DNA from: Ramicandelaber brevisporus
Taxonomy: Eukaryota; Kickxellomycota; Ramicandelaberales; Ramicandelaberaceae
Assembly: GCA_025201865.1 (NCBI GenBank)
Contig: MU602724.1
Location: 9,683 to 54,467, forward strand
Direction: 5' to 3'
Length of the DNA: 44,785 nt
Part shown: positions 36,517-44,785 of the stretch, one piece after another
How positions within the stretch are numbered: the stretch's first letter is position 1
How the letters are laid out: the number at the start of each line of letters is the position of its first letter
Notes under the pieces: model-generated
Database searches by the model: none
Told to the model about the DNA's origin: nothing
What the model saw: only the letters and a program-made list of their open reading frames with translations
Made by a program: the position numbers and the translations under genes

Positions 36517-36962
36517 GTTTCCCTCGAATCTCGTGTGTAGACTTTGCTCTTCTTCCCACTTCTACTCATCTTTTTTGTTGTTGTTCATCCAGCTTTCAAA
36601 TCACCGCTGCTGCCGCTGTTGTTGCCGCCGGCTGTTACTGCTATTTTTGACAACACGGCTTGTATTGTCGTTGACGTGTAGTTCAAAGGGAGTGTGTGCT
36701 CGGTTGTCAGCTTGATTACTTGCTAGTGCACATCCTTTCCAATACACAACGTTATCATTATACAAAAGACAGCTGTCGCCTCTTTTTCTTTCTTCCTTCC
36801 TCTTTATTTCTTGCTCTCTCTCCCTCTTTGTTCAGTTACCGCCACTGTTCCTTTTTGTGCACCGGCAGCTGGTTCCTTTTTCTTTACTCGGTTTCTTGTG
36901 CTAAGACAGACAGACACAGACAAATACAGACAGCCTACTTGCCTACTTGCCCTTCCTTTTCT

Positions 36963-37024
36963 GTACACACACATCTCAACACACACACACACATACCCGC
37001 ACGCACGCGCACGCACTCACACAC
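36963..37024 (+). repeat. CA/CACG dinucleotide-type repeat
   Basis: Alternating purine-pyrimidine sequence (ACACACACACAC, then CACGCACGCGCACGCAC) of the type that can adopt Z-DNA. It lies in the leader of the phosphatase gene. Confidence 0.8.
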
Positions 37025-37206
37025 GCTCATAACCTTGCTCTTACTACCACAAATCACATACATATATACTCACGTGCATCTACTACCTTTTGCTGGTGTT
37101 TAGTAGCAGATCGTCGCTTTGTAACTGTTCGTTGGCAGGATTGCGGGTATTACAGTGTGAGTAACTATTGGCCATCGGTGTTAATATTTGTGACTGCTGA
37201 TATTTG

Positions 37207-39657
37207 ATGCCCTCATCGTTCTACAAGCTGGGCAATATGGATACTTCAGAGACTTTGGCTTCCCCCACCCATCAAGAAGCTAGTCATTCAGCAGCTGTAC
37301 CCACAGCTTCCATGGCTGAAGCGGGCAGTGGCAGCGGCAGCACCAACAACAGTTCGAGACAGCCAGAACCAGACGCAGAAACAGTTGTATGCATTTCGCC
37401 TGACCTCCAACAGCAACAGCAACAACAACATCTACATGATCATCAACAGATGTCTAGCAGCGACGAGGCAGTTCAGTGTGTTCCTGCAGTCAATAGTAAC
37501 GATGTGCCAGCTGTGAATGATACTAGAGCCACAGAGCAAGAGGAGGCCAGAATAGTAGCAGCAACATCGTCGTCCTCGTCCCAGTCTCGCGGCTCTACCG
37601 ACAGAAACGGCAATCCGATCCAGCTACCTCAACCTCACCCTCAATCTGCTACTGATACTGTTACTGCTACTGCTACTGCTACTGCTACTGCTGCTACTGA
37701 ACCTGCTTCTCTGTTGCCGACCACTCCTCTTCCTGCTCCTACTTCTCTTTCACCAACTACGTCCACTTCACAACAACAGCAGCAACCACTGAGGCAGAAC
37801 TCGATGGTGCGCACGCCTAGACATAGCATGTCCCAGCAGCAGCAACAGCAACAGCAGCAACAGCCAACACCAGTCACTCCGTTGAGGCTGCAAGCGCATG
37901 GTGCGCAACGACCAGCATCAACGCAGTCTGGCCGGCCGGGTTTCTTCAAGTCATTGTTCTTGTGCTGCACTGGATCGTTCCCCTTTGTTAGACCTGCCAA
38001 TTCATATCAGGCGCATTTGGATGCAATTGATGATCATCCAACTACAGCTGCACCTGCTTCCCATGCGACACCAACTGGAGTAAGTGAAGATGACCCACAA
38101 CAACAACAGCAGCAACAGCAGCAGCCAGAGGATTCTACGCCAGTCAAACAAGAACAGCAACAGCAGCCTGAACAACACCAAGAAGTGGAGCAGCAGACTG
38201 TTGGCAGTGCTACTCAAGAAGCACCATCTACTGCTGCCGCTAGTAGTGATGCTGATGAAGCTGCTGAACCTCACCAATCAACCGAGCGTGGTCCACAACC
38301 AGCAGCAGCAGTAGCAGCAGCGGCGGCAGCAGCAGCGGCAGCAGCAGTCGCTGCAGTTGAAGAAGAAGAATCGACGGTTCGTCCAAGTGCTCCAGCTCTA
38401 ATTGATAGCGGCACTTCAACGCCAGCTCAGCTTTCACAACCACACGATACAGTCGAAGCAATCCCACTTCCAGAAGCCACTGGCTCGGCAGAAGAGACTT
38501 CTCAAGATCCAGAAGTCAATGGCGACATCGAAGGCAGCACCAGCGCAGCCGAAAGCTCCTCAGCAACCACAGCAACGCCAGTGACCACCATTGACACTTC
38601 TGAGCGTGGTCTTGCTGAAATTGATGCTGTTCCAGAGCCAGCCAATTCTCACAATGATGATGACGCTGGTGATGCATCTGTTTCCGGTCTGCTGATTTCA
38701 AGCGACAGCTCGTCAACCCCAGGCATCTTCTCTACTGCAACTCCACCAACTCCAACAGTGATGCACACATTGCCTCACATCCACCCCACTGGCACTCAAC
38801 AACCAGTCGCTCCTCCAGTCCCAATGTCACTCATCACCTTGGACGCTGACGCCGCTGCCGCCGCCCTCACTGCTGCCAGCACCTCGACAGTGGCCGACGA
38901 AGAGGAAGAGGCCCTTGCTGCCGAAGTCTTTTCACCTCACTCTCAACTCGACCCATCTGTGCTCGTTTCCATGGCGTATCCAGGCGCCGAGACTGCCACT
39001 CCAAGCGAGCGTTCGTTCACTGACTGGAACACGTATCACAACGATCAAGCTCTGCTCCCACCGCTCGAAAAGCGCGATGAGCGCAAGATGTGCCTTGTCC
39101 TGGATCTCGATGAAACACTGGTGCACAGCTCGTTCAAGCCCACTGAGAATCCCGATTTTACCGTGCCCGTGGAGCTCGATGGCATCATCCACACTGTCTA
39201 CGTCCAAAAGCGGCCTGGTGTCGACCAGTTCCTGCTGGATGTTGCGCAGCATTTTGAAGTCGTGATATTTACAGCCTCAATCCCCAAGTATGCCGATCCG
39301 GTTCTGGACATTCTCGATCCGCATCGCGTCATTCGCCATCGCCTGTTCCGCGACTCCTGCTCAATCCACTACGGTAACTATGTCAAGGATTTGAACCGAC
39401 TGGGCCGTTCTTTGCGTAGAATTATCATTCTGGACAACTCGCCAGCCAGCTATTATCTGCATCCTAATAACGCAGTGCCGGTGACGACGTGGTTCCACGA
39501 CATGCACGACACCGAGCTGATGGATTTGGTACCATTTTTGACAGAGCTCAAAGATGTGGATGACGTGATGCTGACACTGGAGTTGAGAGAGTTAAAGTTG
39601 AATGAGGTTGGAAGTAGAGATTATGTGATTTATACGCATACGGCTGAGAGATACTAA
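37207..39657 (+). CDS. SCP/Psr1-type HAD phosphatase with long polyGln N-terminus
   Basis: This 816-residue protein starts at ATG 37207. The last ~185 residues are an FCP1-homology domain. It has the catalytic DLDET at residues 633-637 (Asp633 nucleophile, Asp635 acid/base), [41 protein letters not shown] and [12 protein letters not shown]. It belongs to the small CTD phosphatase group that includes yeast Psr1/Psr2. The first ~620 residues are disordered, with many Gln tracts, Ala9-10 runs and TPV/TP sites. An [15 protein letters not shown] element at residues 245-259, with Cys253-Cys254, matches the LFCC palmitoylation-type motif found at the extreme N-terminus of Psr1 and SCPs. Plasma-membrane stress signalling or RNA polymerase II CTD dephosphorylation are the family roles. 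Confidence 0.88.
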   Translation: MPSSFYKLGNMDTSETLASPTHQEASHSAAVPTASMAEAGSGSGSTNNSSRQPEPDAETVVCISPDLQQQQQQQHLHDHQQMSSSDEAVQCVPAVNSNDVPAVNDTRATEQEEARIVAATSSSSSQSRGSTDRNGNPIQLPQPHPQSATDTVTATATATATAATEPASLLPTTPLPAPTSLSPTTSTSQQQQQPLRQNSMVRTPRHSMSQQQQQQQQQQPTPVTPLRLQAHGAQRPASTQSGRPGFFKSLFLCCTGSFPFVRPANSYQAHLDAIDDHPTTAAPASHATPTGVSEDDPQQQQQQQQQPEDSTPVKQEQQQQPEQHQEVEQQTVGSATQEAPSTAAASSDADEAAEPHQSTERGPQPAAAVAAAAAAAAAAAVAAVEEEESTVRPSAPALIDSGTSTPAQLSQPHDTVEAIPLPEATGSAEETSQDPEVNGDIEGSTSAAESSSATTATPVTTIDTSERGLAEIDAVPEPANSHNDDDAGDASVSGLLISSDSSSTPGIFSTATPPTPTVMHTLPHIHPTGTQQPVAPPVPMSLITLDADAAAAALTAASTSTVADEEEEALAAEVFSPHSQLDPSVLVSMAYPGAETATPSERSFTDWNTYHNDQALLPPLEKRDERKMCLVLDLDETLVHSSFKPTENPDFTVPVELDGIIHTVYVQKRPGVDQFLLDVAQHFEVVIFTASIPKYADPVLDILDPHRVIRHRLFRDSCSIHYGNYVKDLNRLGRSLRRIIILDNSPASYYLHPNNAVPVTTWFHDMHDTELMDLVPFLTELKDVDDVMLTLELRELKLNEVGSRDYVIYTHTAERY

Positions 39658-39943
39658 TCAATTCCTTCTTTCCCCCACTTTAATATCATCACACATCACT
39701 TTTTTATCACTTTTTATTTTAATTATTACTAATTTTTTCATTGCATTTTCACTTTCATTTACTTTTACTTTTACTTTTACTGGATTTGCGCCTTTTTAAT
39801 TCATTTTTATAACCAAAATAAACAATTTGGCTAAATTGAGTTAGTTTAGAAAGGATGGTATTTAATCTGTTCATGTTTTGCGAAGTATAGAATCCAGTGA
39901 ATGCCTGTTAAGCTTCAAATTGAAAGTGTGCAAGATGTTGTAT
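39658..39943. terminator. Convergent 3' region with AATAAA and TTTTAC repeats
   Basis: This T-rich 286-bp gap lies between two convergent genes. It holds (TTTTAC) hexamers at about 39759-39781 and AATAAA at 39817-39822 on +. I saw no gene. Confidence 0.4.
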
Positions 39944-41812
39944 TTAATGATGATTTGGAGCATAGGTGCGATCTGAACCTGAACTTTCAGATTCAGCACA
40001 GTCATGCATGCGATCGCTCGATGAAATATCGCTACTGGTTTCTGTTGTGCGGGATTCTGACTTGAATCTCTTGATAGCCTGGCGCTGTTCGCAGCGATTA
40101 GTACCCTTCACCGGACTTTTCTTTGTACTCTTGCTCTTCACTTGATGCTGCTGGTTTGGCTCGGATTCCATGGTTAATTTAGCAGACTGATTGTGACAAG
40201 CTTGGCAATGTTTCCACCAAAACATCTGAGGCACTGCAACTGCTATCCCTTTTGAACTGTCCATCTTGATCCATTCGTTACAGACTCCGCATAACCCATC
40301 ACGCAATTCTGTCAGCTGACGGCCATTGTAACCCTTCTTGCCTCCACTACTGCCACCACCGTTGGTCGAAACATTGGACACAACTGCAGTATTCTCCCGA
40401 GTACGAATCTCAATTGGATCGTTGTATGGCTGGCCAGTAAATGACGAAATGCCATGGGTGTAATTGAGGTGATACCAGTAGGCAGATATTTTGGTGCGAA
40501 GCCATCTCTCCTCACCATTGGCTGCACAGATTGGACACTTGCCTTCTTTTTGATCACCAGTACCACGCATTGCAGCTGGCTTATACATGTTACCGCCGCC
40601 GTTGCTGCTGCTGCTGTTGTTGTTGTTATCAACCAATTGTTGCACACTGGTTAGCTCAGTTGCTGTTTTTGAAGACGGTGGGATTGGAGTGAATGATGGG
40701 TTCGTTACAGCGGGTATATTACTGGGCGAGAGTGGGAGAGTTGGTGACACTGACGAAACATAGCCAGATGAAGATGACGCCAAGAGTGCTGGTGGTTGCA
40801 AAGCTGCATGATTTGGGTTGATAAATGTGCGTGGTATATGTAGTTTGACGATGCGACGAATCGTATTCTGAATGGATACAAGTGGAACTTGGGTGAATGG
40901 TGGTGAGGATGGAGGTAGCGACATTGGTGGGTATCGATGTGGATTGGCTGGTATATGAGGCTTCACAGCTTGGCTTGAGATTGTTGGCAGCATTGGTCGC
41001 TGTAATTGCTGTTGTGGCTGTCGTTGTTGCTGTTGTTGAAACAGAGGTGGAGGTGGAGGTGGAGGAGATGTTGGTGGCAGGCGCGGTATCGACGGATCAA
41101 GTGTTGGAGAATCAGAGTACATTGCACCAATTGGACTTGGCAGCTGATGAGTTGGATATGGCAACAAGTAATCTGGAGCATAAGTTGGATCCGAATACTT
41201 TGTCAAATCGTTAAGCCAGCTGTTTTCAGAACGGACATGCATCTCTGTAGACCCATACTGAGTCGATACCATTGAAGATGATACCGCAGAGCGAGTATGG
41301 CTTCTTGCACGAGACAAGTTGACATACACTGGGTGACCTGCTATTGCCGGTGATGATAAAGATGGAAGTGGAGGTGGCGGGCGACGAGTAAACGACATTG
41401 CTGATACCTCGTGTGAAACGCTTGGACCAGGCGAGTACACCATATCACTGCACAGCAGACTGGCGCAGTGCCATCCTTCGTATTCAGAGACAGTAGATTG
41501 AGAATCCACTACTCCAAATCGAGCAGGTGTTACAGTTGCAGCGCTGGTTGGCAACAAAGGAAGTGTGCAAGCAGACGGCGGTGTAACAGGTGTACGAAGA
41601 CAACTTGCCGGTGATAGCAGCGGCAAATGTGTTGTCTGAGAGCGATTACCGCGAGTAACTGGAGCGTTCTCAACAGACTTTGTATCAACACTCAGTGACT
41701 TTGCCGCAAGATAGAGAGTATTGAGTCGACAATTGGCATCTTCACCACCACCATCACCACTACCACCACTACTACCACCACTGCTGCTATGAAGATTGTG
41801 CCGTGAGATCAT
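39944..41812 (-). CDS. Rua1-type transcription regulator
   Basis: This 622-residue protein uses ATG 41812. The open frame continues upstream but without another ATG. The C-terminal part (about residues 420-555) matches the Rua1 C-terminal domain. It has KCPIC, then WLRTKISAYWYHLNYTHGISSFTGQPY, an IRTRENT element, and DGLCGVCNEWIKMDS with a distal FWWKHCQACH. The C-x2-C and C-x2-H groups probably bind zinc. In Ustilago, Rua1 activates the ustilagic-acid glycolipid cluster, but related proteins occur in many fungi and the target here is unknown. The first ~400 residues are Pro/Ser/Gln-rich (PPTSPPPPPPP, QQQQRQPQQQ). The C-terminus is basic then acidic and Ser-rich. It is probably nuclear. Confidence 0.82.
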   Translation of the reverse strand: MISRHNLHSSSGGSSGGSGDGGGEDANCRLNTLYLAAKSLSVDTKSVENAPVTRGNRSQTTHLPLLSPASCLRTPVTPPSACTLPLLPTSAATVTPARFGVVDSQSTVSEYEGWHCASLLCSDMVYSPGPSVSHEVSAMSFTRRPPPPLPSLSSPAIAGHPVYVNLSRARSHTRSAVSSSMVSTQYGSTEMHVRSENSWLNDLTKYSDPTYAPDYLLPYPTHQLPSPIGAMYSDSPTLDPSIPRLPPTSPPPPPPPLFQQQQQRQPQQQLQRPMLPTISSQAVKPHIPANPHRYPPMSLPPSSPPFTQVPLVSIQNTIRRIVKLHIPRTFINPNHAALQPPALLASSSSGYVSSVSPTLPLSPSNIPAVTNPSFTPIPPSSKTATELTSVQQLVDNNNNSSSSNGGGNMYKPAAMRGTGDQKEGKCPICAANGEERWLRTKISAYWYHLNYTHGISSFTGQPYNDPIEIRTRENTAVVSNVSTNGGGSSGGKKGYNGRQLTELRDGLCGVCNEWIKMDSSKGIAVAVPQMFWWKHCQACHNQSAKLTMESEPNQQHQVKSKSTKKSPVKGTNRCEQRQAIKRFKSESRTTETSSDISSSDRMHDCAESESSGSDRTYAPNHH

Positions 41813-42296
41813 GGTATCCGTAATGGCAAAAGAAACAACAGTGTATGCAAACAAAAGAGAGCGTTGCTGGATATGTGTATATGTAAGTGTTTGCAAGGGG
41901 AGAGTCGAAGTGAGCAAGAGCGCGTACACACGTAGAGGTAAAGAAGAGTATGAACGAGTATGAACGAGTATGAACGACACAAATAGCTTGTGAGGTGAAG
42001 GCAGAGTGAGACTTTGGTCACAAAAGCAGCTCGGTTATGTATACCGCCAACGTCGTCGCAGCTCTTTTCTATCATGAGATGCTTACAAAGCTCGAGAGAA
42101 TGCACTTATACTTTGGAGAGAGAGAGAGAGGAGGGGGAAATGATAGTGGGAGTAATGAGATGCAATTTAACAAGCTCGGTCGGGTTATGATCGATAAAGC
42201 ATATTTAAGCTCCTAAACAGAGATGAATGACTGATTGATTGAGTTGATAGAGGAGATAAAAAGAAACACGAGGCAGATGTAATTAATGAGTTCTGT
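41813..42296. promoter_or_regulatory. Upstream region of the Rua1-type gene and 3' region of the prefoldin gene
   Basis: This 484-bp region lies between two minus-strand genes. It has three tandem GAGTATGAAC-type decamers (about 41947-41976), a GAGAGAGAGAGAGAG run (42116-42131) and an AT-rich stretch towards 42296. There is no supported gene. Confidence 0.35.
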
Positions 42297-43010
42297 TTAA
42301 GCCTTGGTGGATGTGGTAGAGCCGGTGTTCTCGCGCTCTATTCTGCGAGTCTTGATATCGTAGTTGTAGACGCGGGCAGTGTTGACATCCATAGTGGTGA
42401 TTTGCTCTTGAAGGAATGAAATATCTTCCTTGGCATCCTTGAGTGACTTTTGAGCAGTTGAGAGCTGGTTTGATACGAATGCATATGCCTCCTCAATTGG
42501 ATACTCCAGCATGATATTAGCGCCGAGCCACAGCATGACCGAGTCGAGAGGCTCAACGCGCACTTTGGCATAAACGGAATGGCTCACTTCTGCATGCATA
42601 ACCAGTGCCTTGCCTTTCTTCTTCTTCTTTCCATCATCATCGCCATTATCCTCATCGTCAATGTCACTCTCAAGCTCATCCTCATCATCATCCTCATCAT
42701 CATTCTCCTTCTCATTATCCTTACCAGGAACCTCTCTACCAGATTGATCCAGTAGCATTTCAATGATAGACTTTGTACTCTCCAGCTCAGGAATCTTTGA
42801 TAACAAATCATGCTTTCTATCGGTACGGACCTTCTCCATATACTTGTACTTGCTATTCGTCTCTACATACTTCTCCAGTAGACTGCTCGGTGTATCCTTT
42901 GTCTTAGTGAAATACTCCTCCAGATCAGTAATGAACTCAGCACGCGGGATACCGCGAGGATTCAGAATCACGTCTGGTTTCTGACTGATGATGGAAGCAA
43001 CCGATGCCAT
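42297..43010 (-). CDS. PAC10: Prefoldin subunit 3 (Pac10/VBP1)
   Basis: This 237-residue alpha-class prefoldin subunit uses ATG 43010. The N-terminal segment with NPRGIPRAEFI and the helix from DLEEYF to YKYMEKVR are characteristic of the VBP1 family. The C-terminal half has the beta hairpin region (VSHSVYAKVRVEPLDSVMLWLGANIMLEYPIEEA) and the second helix ending TTMDVNTARVYNYDI. Prefoldin is a cytosolic hexamer that hands nascent actin and tubulin to the CCT chaperonin. Between helix and hairpin (about residues 98-140) sits a long Asp/Glu run followed by KKKKKGK. It is much longer than the short acidic/variable segment I expect, hence the greater length than the usual ~190-200 residues. Confidence 0.92.
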   Translation of the reverse strand: MASVASIISQKPDVILNPRGIPRAEFITDLEEYFTKTKDTPSSLLEKYVETNSKYKYMEKVRTDRKHDLLSKIPELESTKSIIEMLLDQSGREVPGKDNEKENDDEDDDEDELESDIDDEDNGDDDGKKKKKGKALVMHAEVSHSVYAKVRVEPLDSVMLWLGANIMLEYPIEEAYAFVSNQLSTAQKSLKDAKEDISFLQEQITTMDVNTARVYNYDIKTRRIERENTGSTTSTKA

Positions 43011-43274
43011 ATTGAGCCTGATCAAGCGATAGATCCCGTTGAAGCTACGAAAAGGATAGCGTGTATGTGCGCGTTTTATGAATCAGAGTCGATCCAAAAA
43101 GCGAACCTCCTATCTGGCTGGTTGGTTGATTCTCTCTGACGATACACACACACAACTCAAAGAAGAAAAAAGAAAACACCAGTCAACAACAACAGCAGCA
43201 ACAACAACAGCAACAGAAGCAACAGAAGCAACAGAAGCAACAGAAGCAACAGAAGGTGAACACTTTTTCTTGTG
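43011..43274. promoter_or_regulatory. Divergent promoter with a 65-codon upstream ORF
   Basis: This 264-bp region lies between prefoldin subunit 3 and the next gene. It contains an ATG at 43078 that opens 65 codons ending in TGA at 43273-43275. That TGA overlaps the ATG of the main protein (TGATG). Five perfect 9-mers (43211-43255) lie inside it. Confidence 0.5.
43211..43255 (+). repeat. (CAACAGAAG)5 nonamer array
   Basis: Five uninterrupted CAACAGAAG copies (45 bp) are read directly. In the upstream ORF they encode repeated Ala-Thr-Glu. They lie 20 bp before the main start codon. Confidence 0.9.
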
Positions 43275-44480
43275 ATGGCGTCAGTAGGCACAGCAATAGC
43301 AACAACACCAGCAGCAACAGCAGCAACAACAACAACGGTGTCAGCTGGAGATGATATGCACAGTGTTCGGTCAACGATGAGCAATCGTGGACGCAAGTTA
43401 GAACTGCTTGCAAAGGATCCACTTGCCCACAGAACAGAACGAGGCATTGCAGCGGCTTCTACGCAGATTGGTGGTTGTGGTGGCGGTGGTGATGATGCAC
43501 TTGGAGGACGCCGTTTATGGAGTCAGCTGCCCAATGCATTAAACAGCAGTGGTGGCAGAGTTAGTGGAGGACTGACGAATGATCCTGACCGCGGATACTA
43601 TAATACATTGGATGAGAATTATATATCGAGCCACTTGAAAGATAAGGACGTTCAGCGCAGATTAAAGCAGCTGGAGGGAAACATGAGCGACTCGGACCGG
43701 GAATCATACTTTTTTGCAACGGCGCATATGGATATCGTTAACTCTACAGCCATAAACAATGCAGCTCTGTTGGAGCCAATCCAAAGTGCAGACTTGGCCT
43801 GGGGAAACCAGAGAGTCCGTGCAATACTACAGCGCAAAGGTGGAATTGACACTTTGCCAATGCTGGATATTGGACACTGGGCAGGCCAGGCTGAAATTGA
43901 AGCGACAGCTGCTTCAATGATGCCCTATGATGCAGATTCAGCTACTCAAAAGATACTCGTAGATAGAATCAGAGAATATAGAACTAAGATTGATAGCAAA
44001 CAACGAGCCAAAGTTGGTGGTCAATTGGAGGATTTGGCTGCAAAGCTGATGTGGGAAATTGAACAAACTACAGATCAAAACAGAATGCTGCATCGTGCCT
44101 TAAGTGTATTGATGGATGATTATCCAATGTGTCACACAGCTGCTAAACCTCTTGATGGTGACACGCTAAATGAAGTTGCACCAAAGACTATCCTTCAAGG
44201 CGTCGCAAATTGGGTTGCCGAAGCTGAAGCTGAATCGAACGAATGTGCTGAAGAAATGAAATCAGCTCTACACGATGCCATCCAAGCTGCGCGCAAACTG
44301 GTCCTTGTTAGCGATGAGCGCCTTTATCGCTTGCAGCAAATTAGACGTCGCATTCTGTATGCCATTGAGCGCCGTGACATTTTACGCCGTGTGCTGCGAC
44401 GCAGATACATTGTGTACCAGCGCACTGCGGCGGCGGTGGAAGGTGCAGCGGCGGCGGCCAACGGGTATGAGCAGCACTAG
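43275..44480 (+). CDS. Uncharacterised 401-residue helical protein
   Basis: I do not recognise this family. The start is ATG 43275 (GTGATGG). Residues 1-25 are Ala/Thr-rich, and a basic segment follows (SNRGRKLELL). A Gly-rich patch lies near 65-75. From about 110 to 390 the protein is mostly charged helix, with likely coiled coils (RLKQLEGNMSDSDRESYF, ILVDRIREYRTKIDSKQRAK). The C-terminus has a very Arg-rich helix (LYRLQQIRRRILYAIERRDI) followed by an Ala-rich tail. No signal peptide or membrane helix is present. It could be a structural or complex-forming protein of the nucleus or cytoskeleton, but no function should be assumed. Confidence 0.65.
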   Translation: MASVGTAIATTPAATAATTTTVSAGDDMHSVRSTMSNRGRKLELLAKDPLAHRTERGIAAASTQIGGCGGGGDDALGGRRLWSQLPNALNSSGGRVSGGLTNDPDRGYYNTLDENYISSHLKDKDVQRRLKQLEGNMSDSDRESYFFATAHMDIVNSTAINNAALLEPIQSADLAWGNQRVRAILQRKGGIDTLPMLDIGHWAGQAEIEATAASMMPYDADSATQKILVDRIREYRTKIDSKQRAKVGGQLEDLAAKLMWEIEQTTDQNRMLHRALSVLMDDYPMCHTAAKPLDGDTLNEVAPKTILQGVANWVAEAEAESNECAEEMKSALHDAIQAARKLVLVSDERLYRLQQIRRRILYAIERRDILRRVLRRRYIVYQRTAAAVEGAAAAANGYEQH

Positions 44481-44517
44481 CCGATGCCACATAAACATGT
44501 AGAACAGCAACTCTCTT

Positions 44518-44784
44518 TTAAACACGCAGTGTATTTTCACCACGAACGGCCGCATCTGAACACACTTTCACAGGCCGCCGCTGCTGCTGCTGCTGCTGCT
44601 GCTGGTAGTAGCGCGCTCGGTGCGACGGTGTTGCCGTCATCGCCGTCAAGATAGCCTGTGTACTGTTGTAGCAACAGCAGCGGCAGCGGCGCATGTCATC
44701 GAGCGTACTCTTGCCCGCGTGGCCGCCGGTCGGAATGTACGCTCGCCTCGAACTGGCTGGCGCAAAAAATAGCTGGCACAGATA
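44518..44784 (-). CDS. Possible C-terminal end of an unknown protein (5' partial)
   Basis: A minus-strand frame is open from the right edge to TAA at 44518-44520 (88 codons). It encodes a non-repetitive N-terminal part (with YIPTGGHAGKSTLDDM and a Cys-rich RRCRCCC), a Gln8 run from the CAG array and a basic tail. It is convergent with the gene ending at 44480, only 37 bp away. Coding status is unproven because no family is recognised and the region is GC-rich, where long open frames occur by chance. Confidence 0.3.
   Translation of the reverse strand, partial: YLCQLFFAPASSRRAYIPTGGHAGKSTLDDMRRCRCCCYNSTQAILTAMTATPSHRARYYQQQQQQQQRRPVKVCSDAAVRGENTLRV
44577..44603 (+). repeat. (GCT)n/(AGC)n triplet repeat
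   Basis: Eight to nine tandem GCT triplets on + (CAG on -) are read directly. They would encode polyGln in the possible minus-strand gene. Confidence 0.85.
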
Positions 44785-44785
44785 T

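Larger units (their letters stand above)
35815..37206. promoter_or_regulatory. 1.4-kb divergent intergenic region, low-complexity rich
   Basis: This is the longest gene-free stretch. From left to right it holds a TG repeat (35847-35878), a purine-rich run (35881-35909) and a minus-strand ATG frame of 65-76 codons (35978-36208, unsupported). It then has a palindromic CTAGCTATAGCTAG (36289-36302), a 46-nt pure pyrimidine tract (36471-36516), further CT-rich stretches (36770-36830) and CA/CACG repeats (36963-37024). It probably contains the leaders of both flanking genes. I see no RNA gene. Confidence 0.45.

Noticed and set aside
43211-43255. Tandem 9-mers considered as a CRISPR or minisatellite element
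   Set aside because: They are direct repeats with no spacers, in a eukaryotic leader. It is a simple minisatellite.
44571-44652. Plus-strand polyAla frame through the GCT repeat
   Set aside because: Only a short Ala run and a few residues before a stop, with no start or homology. The minus-strand frame is longer and more varied.

Overview
The window looks like nuclear DNA of a fungus. It has 24 protein genes on both strands, long pyrimidine-rich intergenic leaders, AATAAA-type 3' ends, many CAG/CAA (polyGln) tracts and almost no introns. Fungal markers are a Rua1-type C-terminal domain, Mdm35, an Mgr3-like TPR protein, a Tof1/Swi1 homologue and an Sdd3-like M16 peptidase. Several genes look more animal-like than yeast-like: a fused lysine-ketoglutarate reductase/saccharopine dehydrogenase with a mitochondrial presequence, a cystathionine beta-synthase with a Cys...Pro-His N-terminal segment, a FAM32A-like splicing factor and a CECR2/RSF1-like DDT-WHIM protein. 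Together with intron poverty this suggests an early-diverging lineage (Kickxellomycotina/Zoopagomycota would fit). That placement is a low-confidence inference.

Layout. 1-10 kb: the end of a long-chain acyl-CoA synthetase, a PhoD-like phosphatase, the bifunctional lysine enzyme, an orphan 124-residue protein, MDM35 and the DDT-WHIM chromatin protein, all on +. A duplicated ~95-bp leader lies upstream of both the orphan and MDM35. 9.6-19.5 kb: a DUF952 gene and a FAM32A-like gene diverging from a 60-bp gap, a secreted protein with 28 cysteines, an F-box protein (-), Tof1/Timeless (-) and a zinc-finger protein built from two tandem copies of a ~298-residue module. 20-28 kb: cystathionine beta-synthase (one intron), a mitochondrial membrane protein with repeated WFxW motifs (-), a probable GPI-anchored wall protein (-), an Mgr3-like protein and TMA7 (one intron). 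28-45 kb: an M16 metallopeptidase (-), a derlin, a membrane-anchored trypsin-fold protein that has lost its catalytic residues (-), an SCP/Psr1-type phosphatase with a very long polyGln N-terminus, a Rua1-type regulator (-), prefoldin subunit 3 (-), an unrecognised protein behind a 65-codon upstream ORF, and a possible partial gene at the right edge.

Most genes look like single transcription units with housekeeping roles: amino-acid metabolism, mitochondrial lipid and protein quality control, ERAD, replication-fork protection, splicing and chaperones. I see no operon, mobile element, CRISPR array, tRNA or rRNA, and no coherent multi-gene novel system. The best leads are individual proteins and gene architectures: the pseudo-protease, the duplicated zinc-finger module, the fused mitochondrial lysine enzyme, the possible haem motif in cystathionine beta-synthase, the WFxW protein and the duplicated leader.
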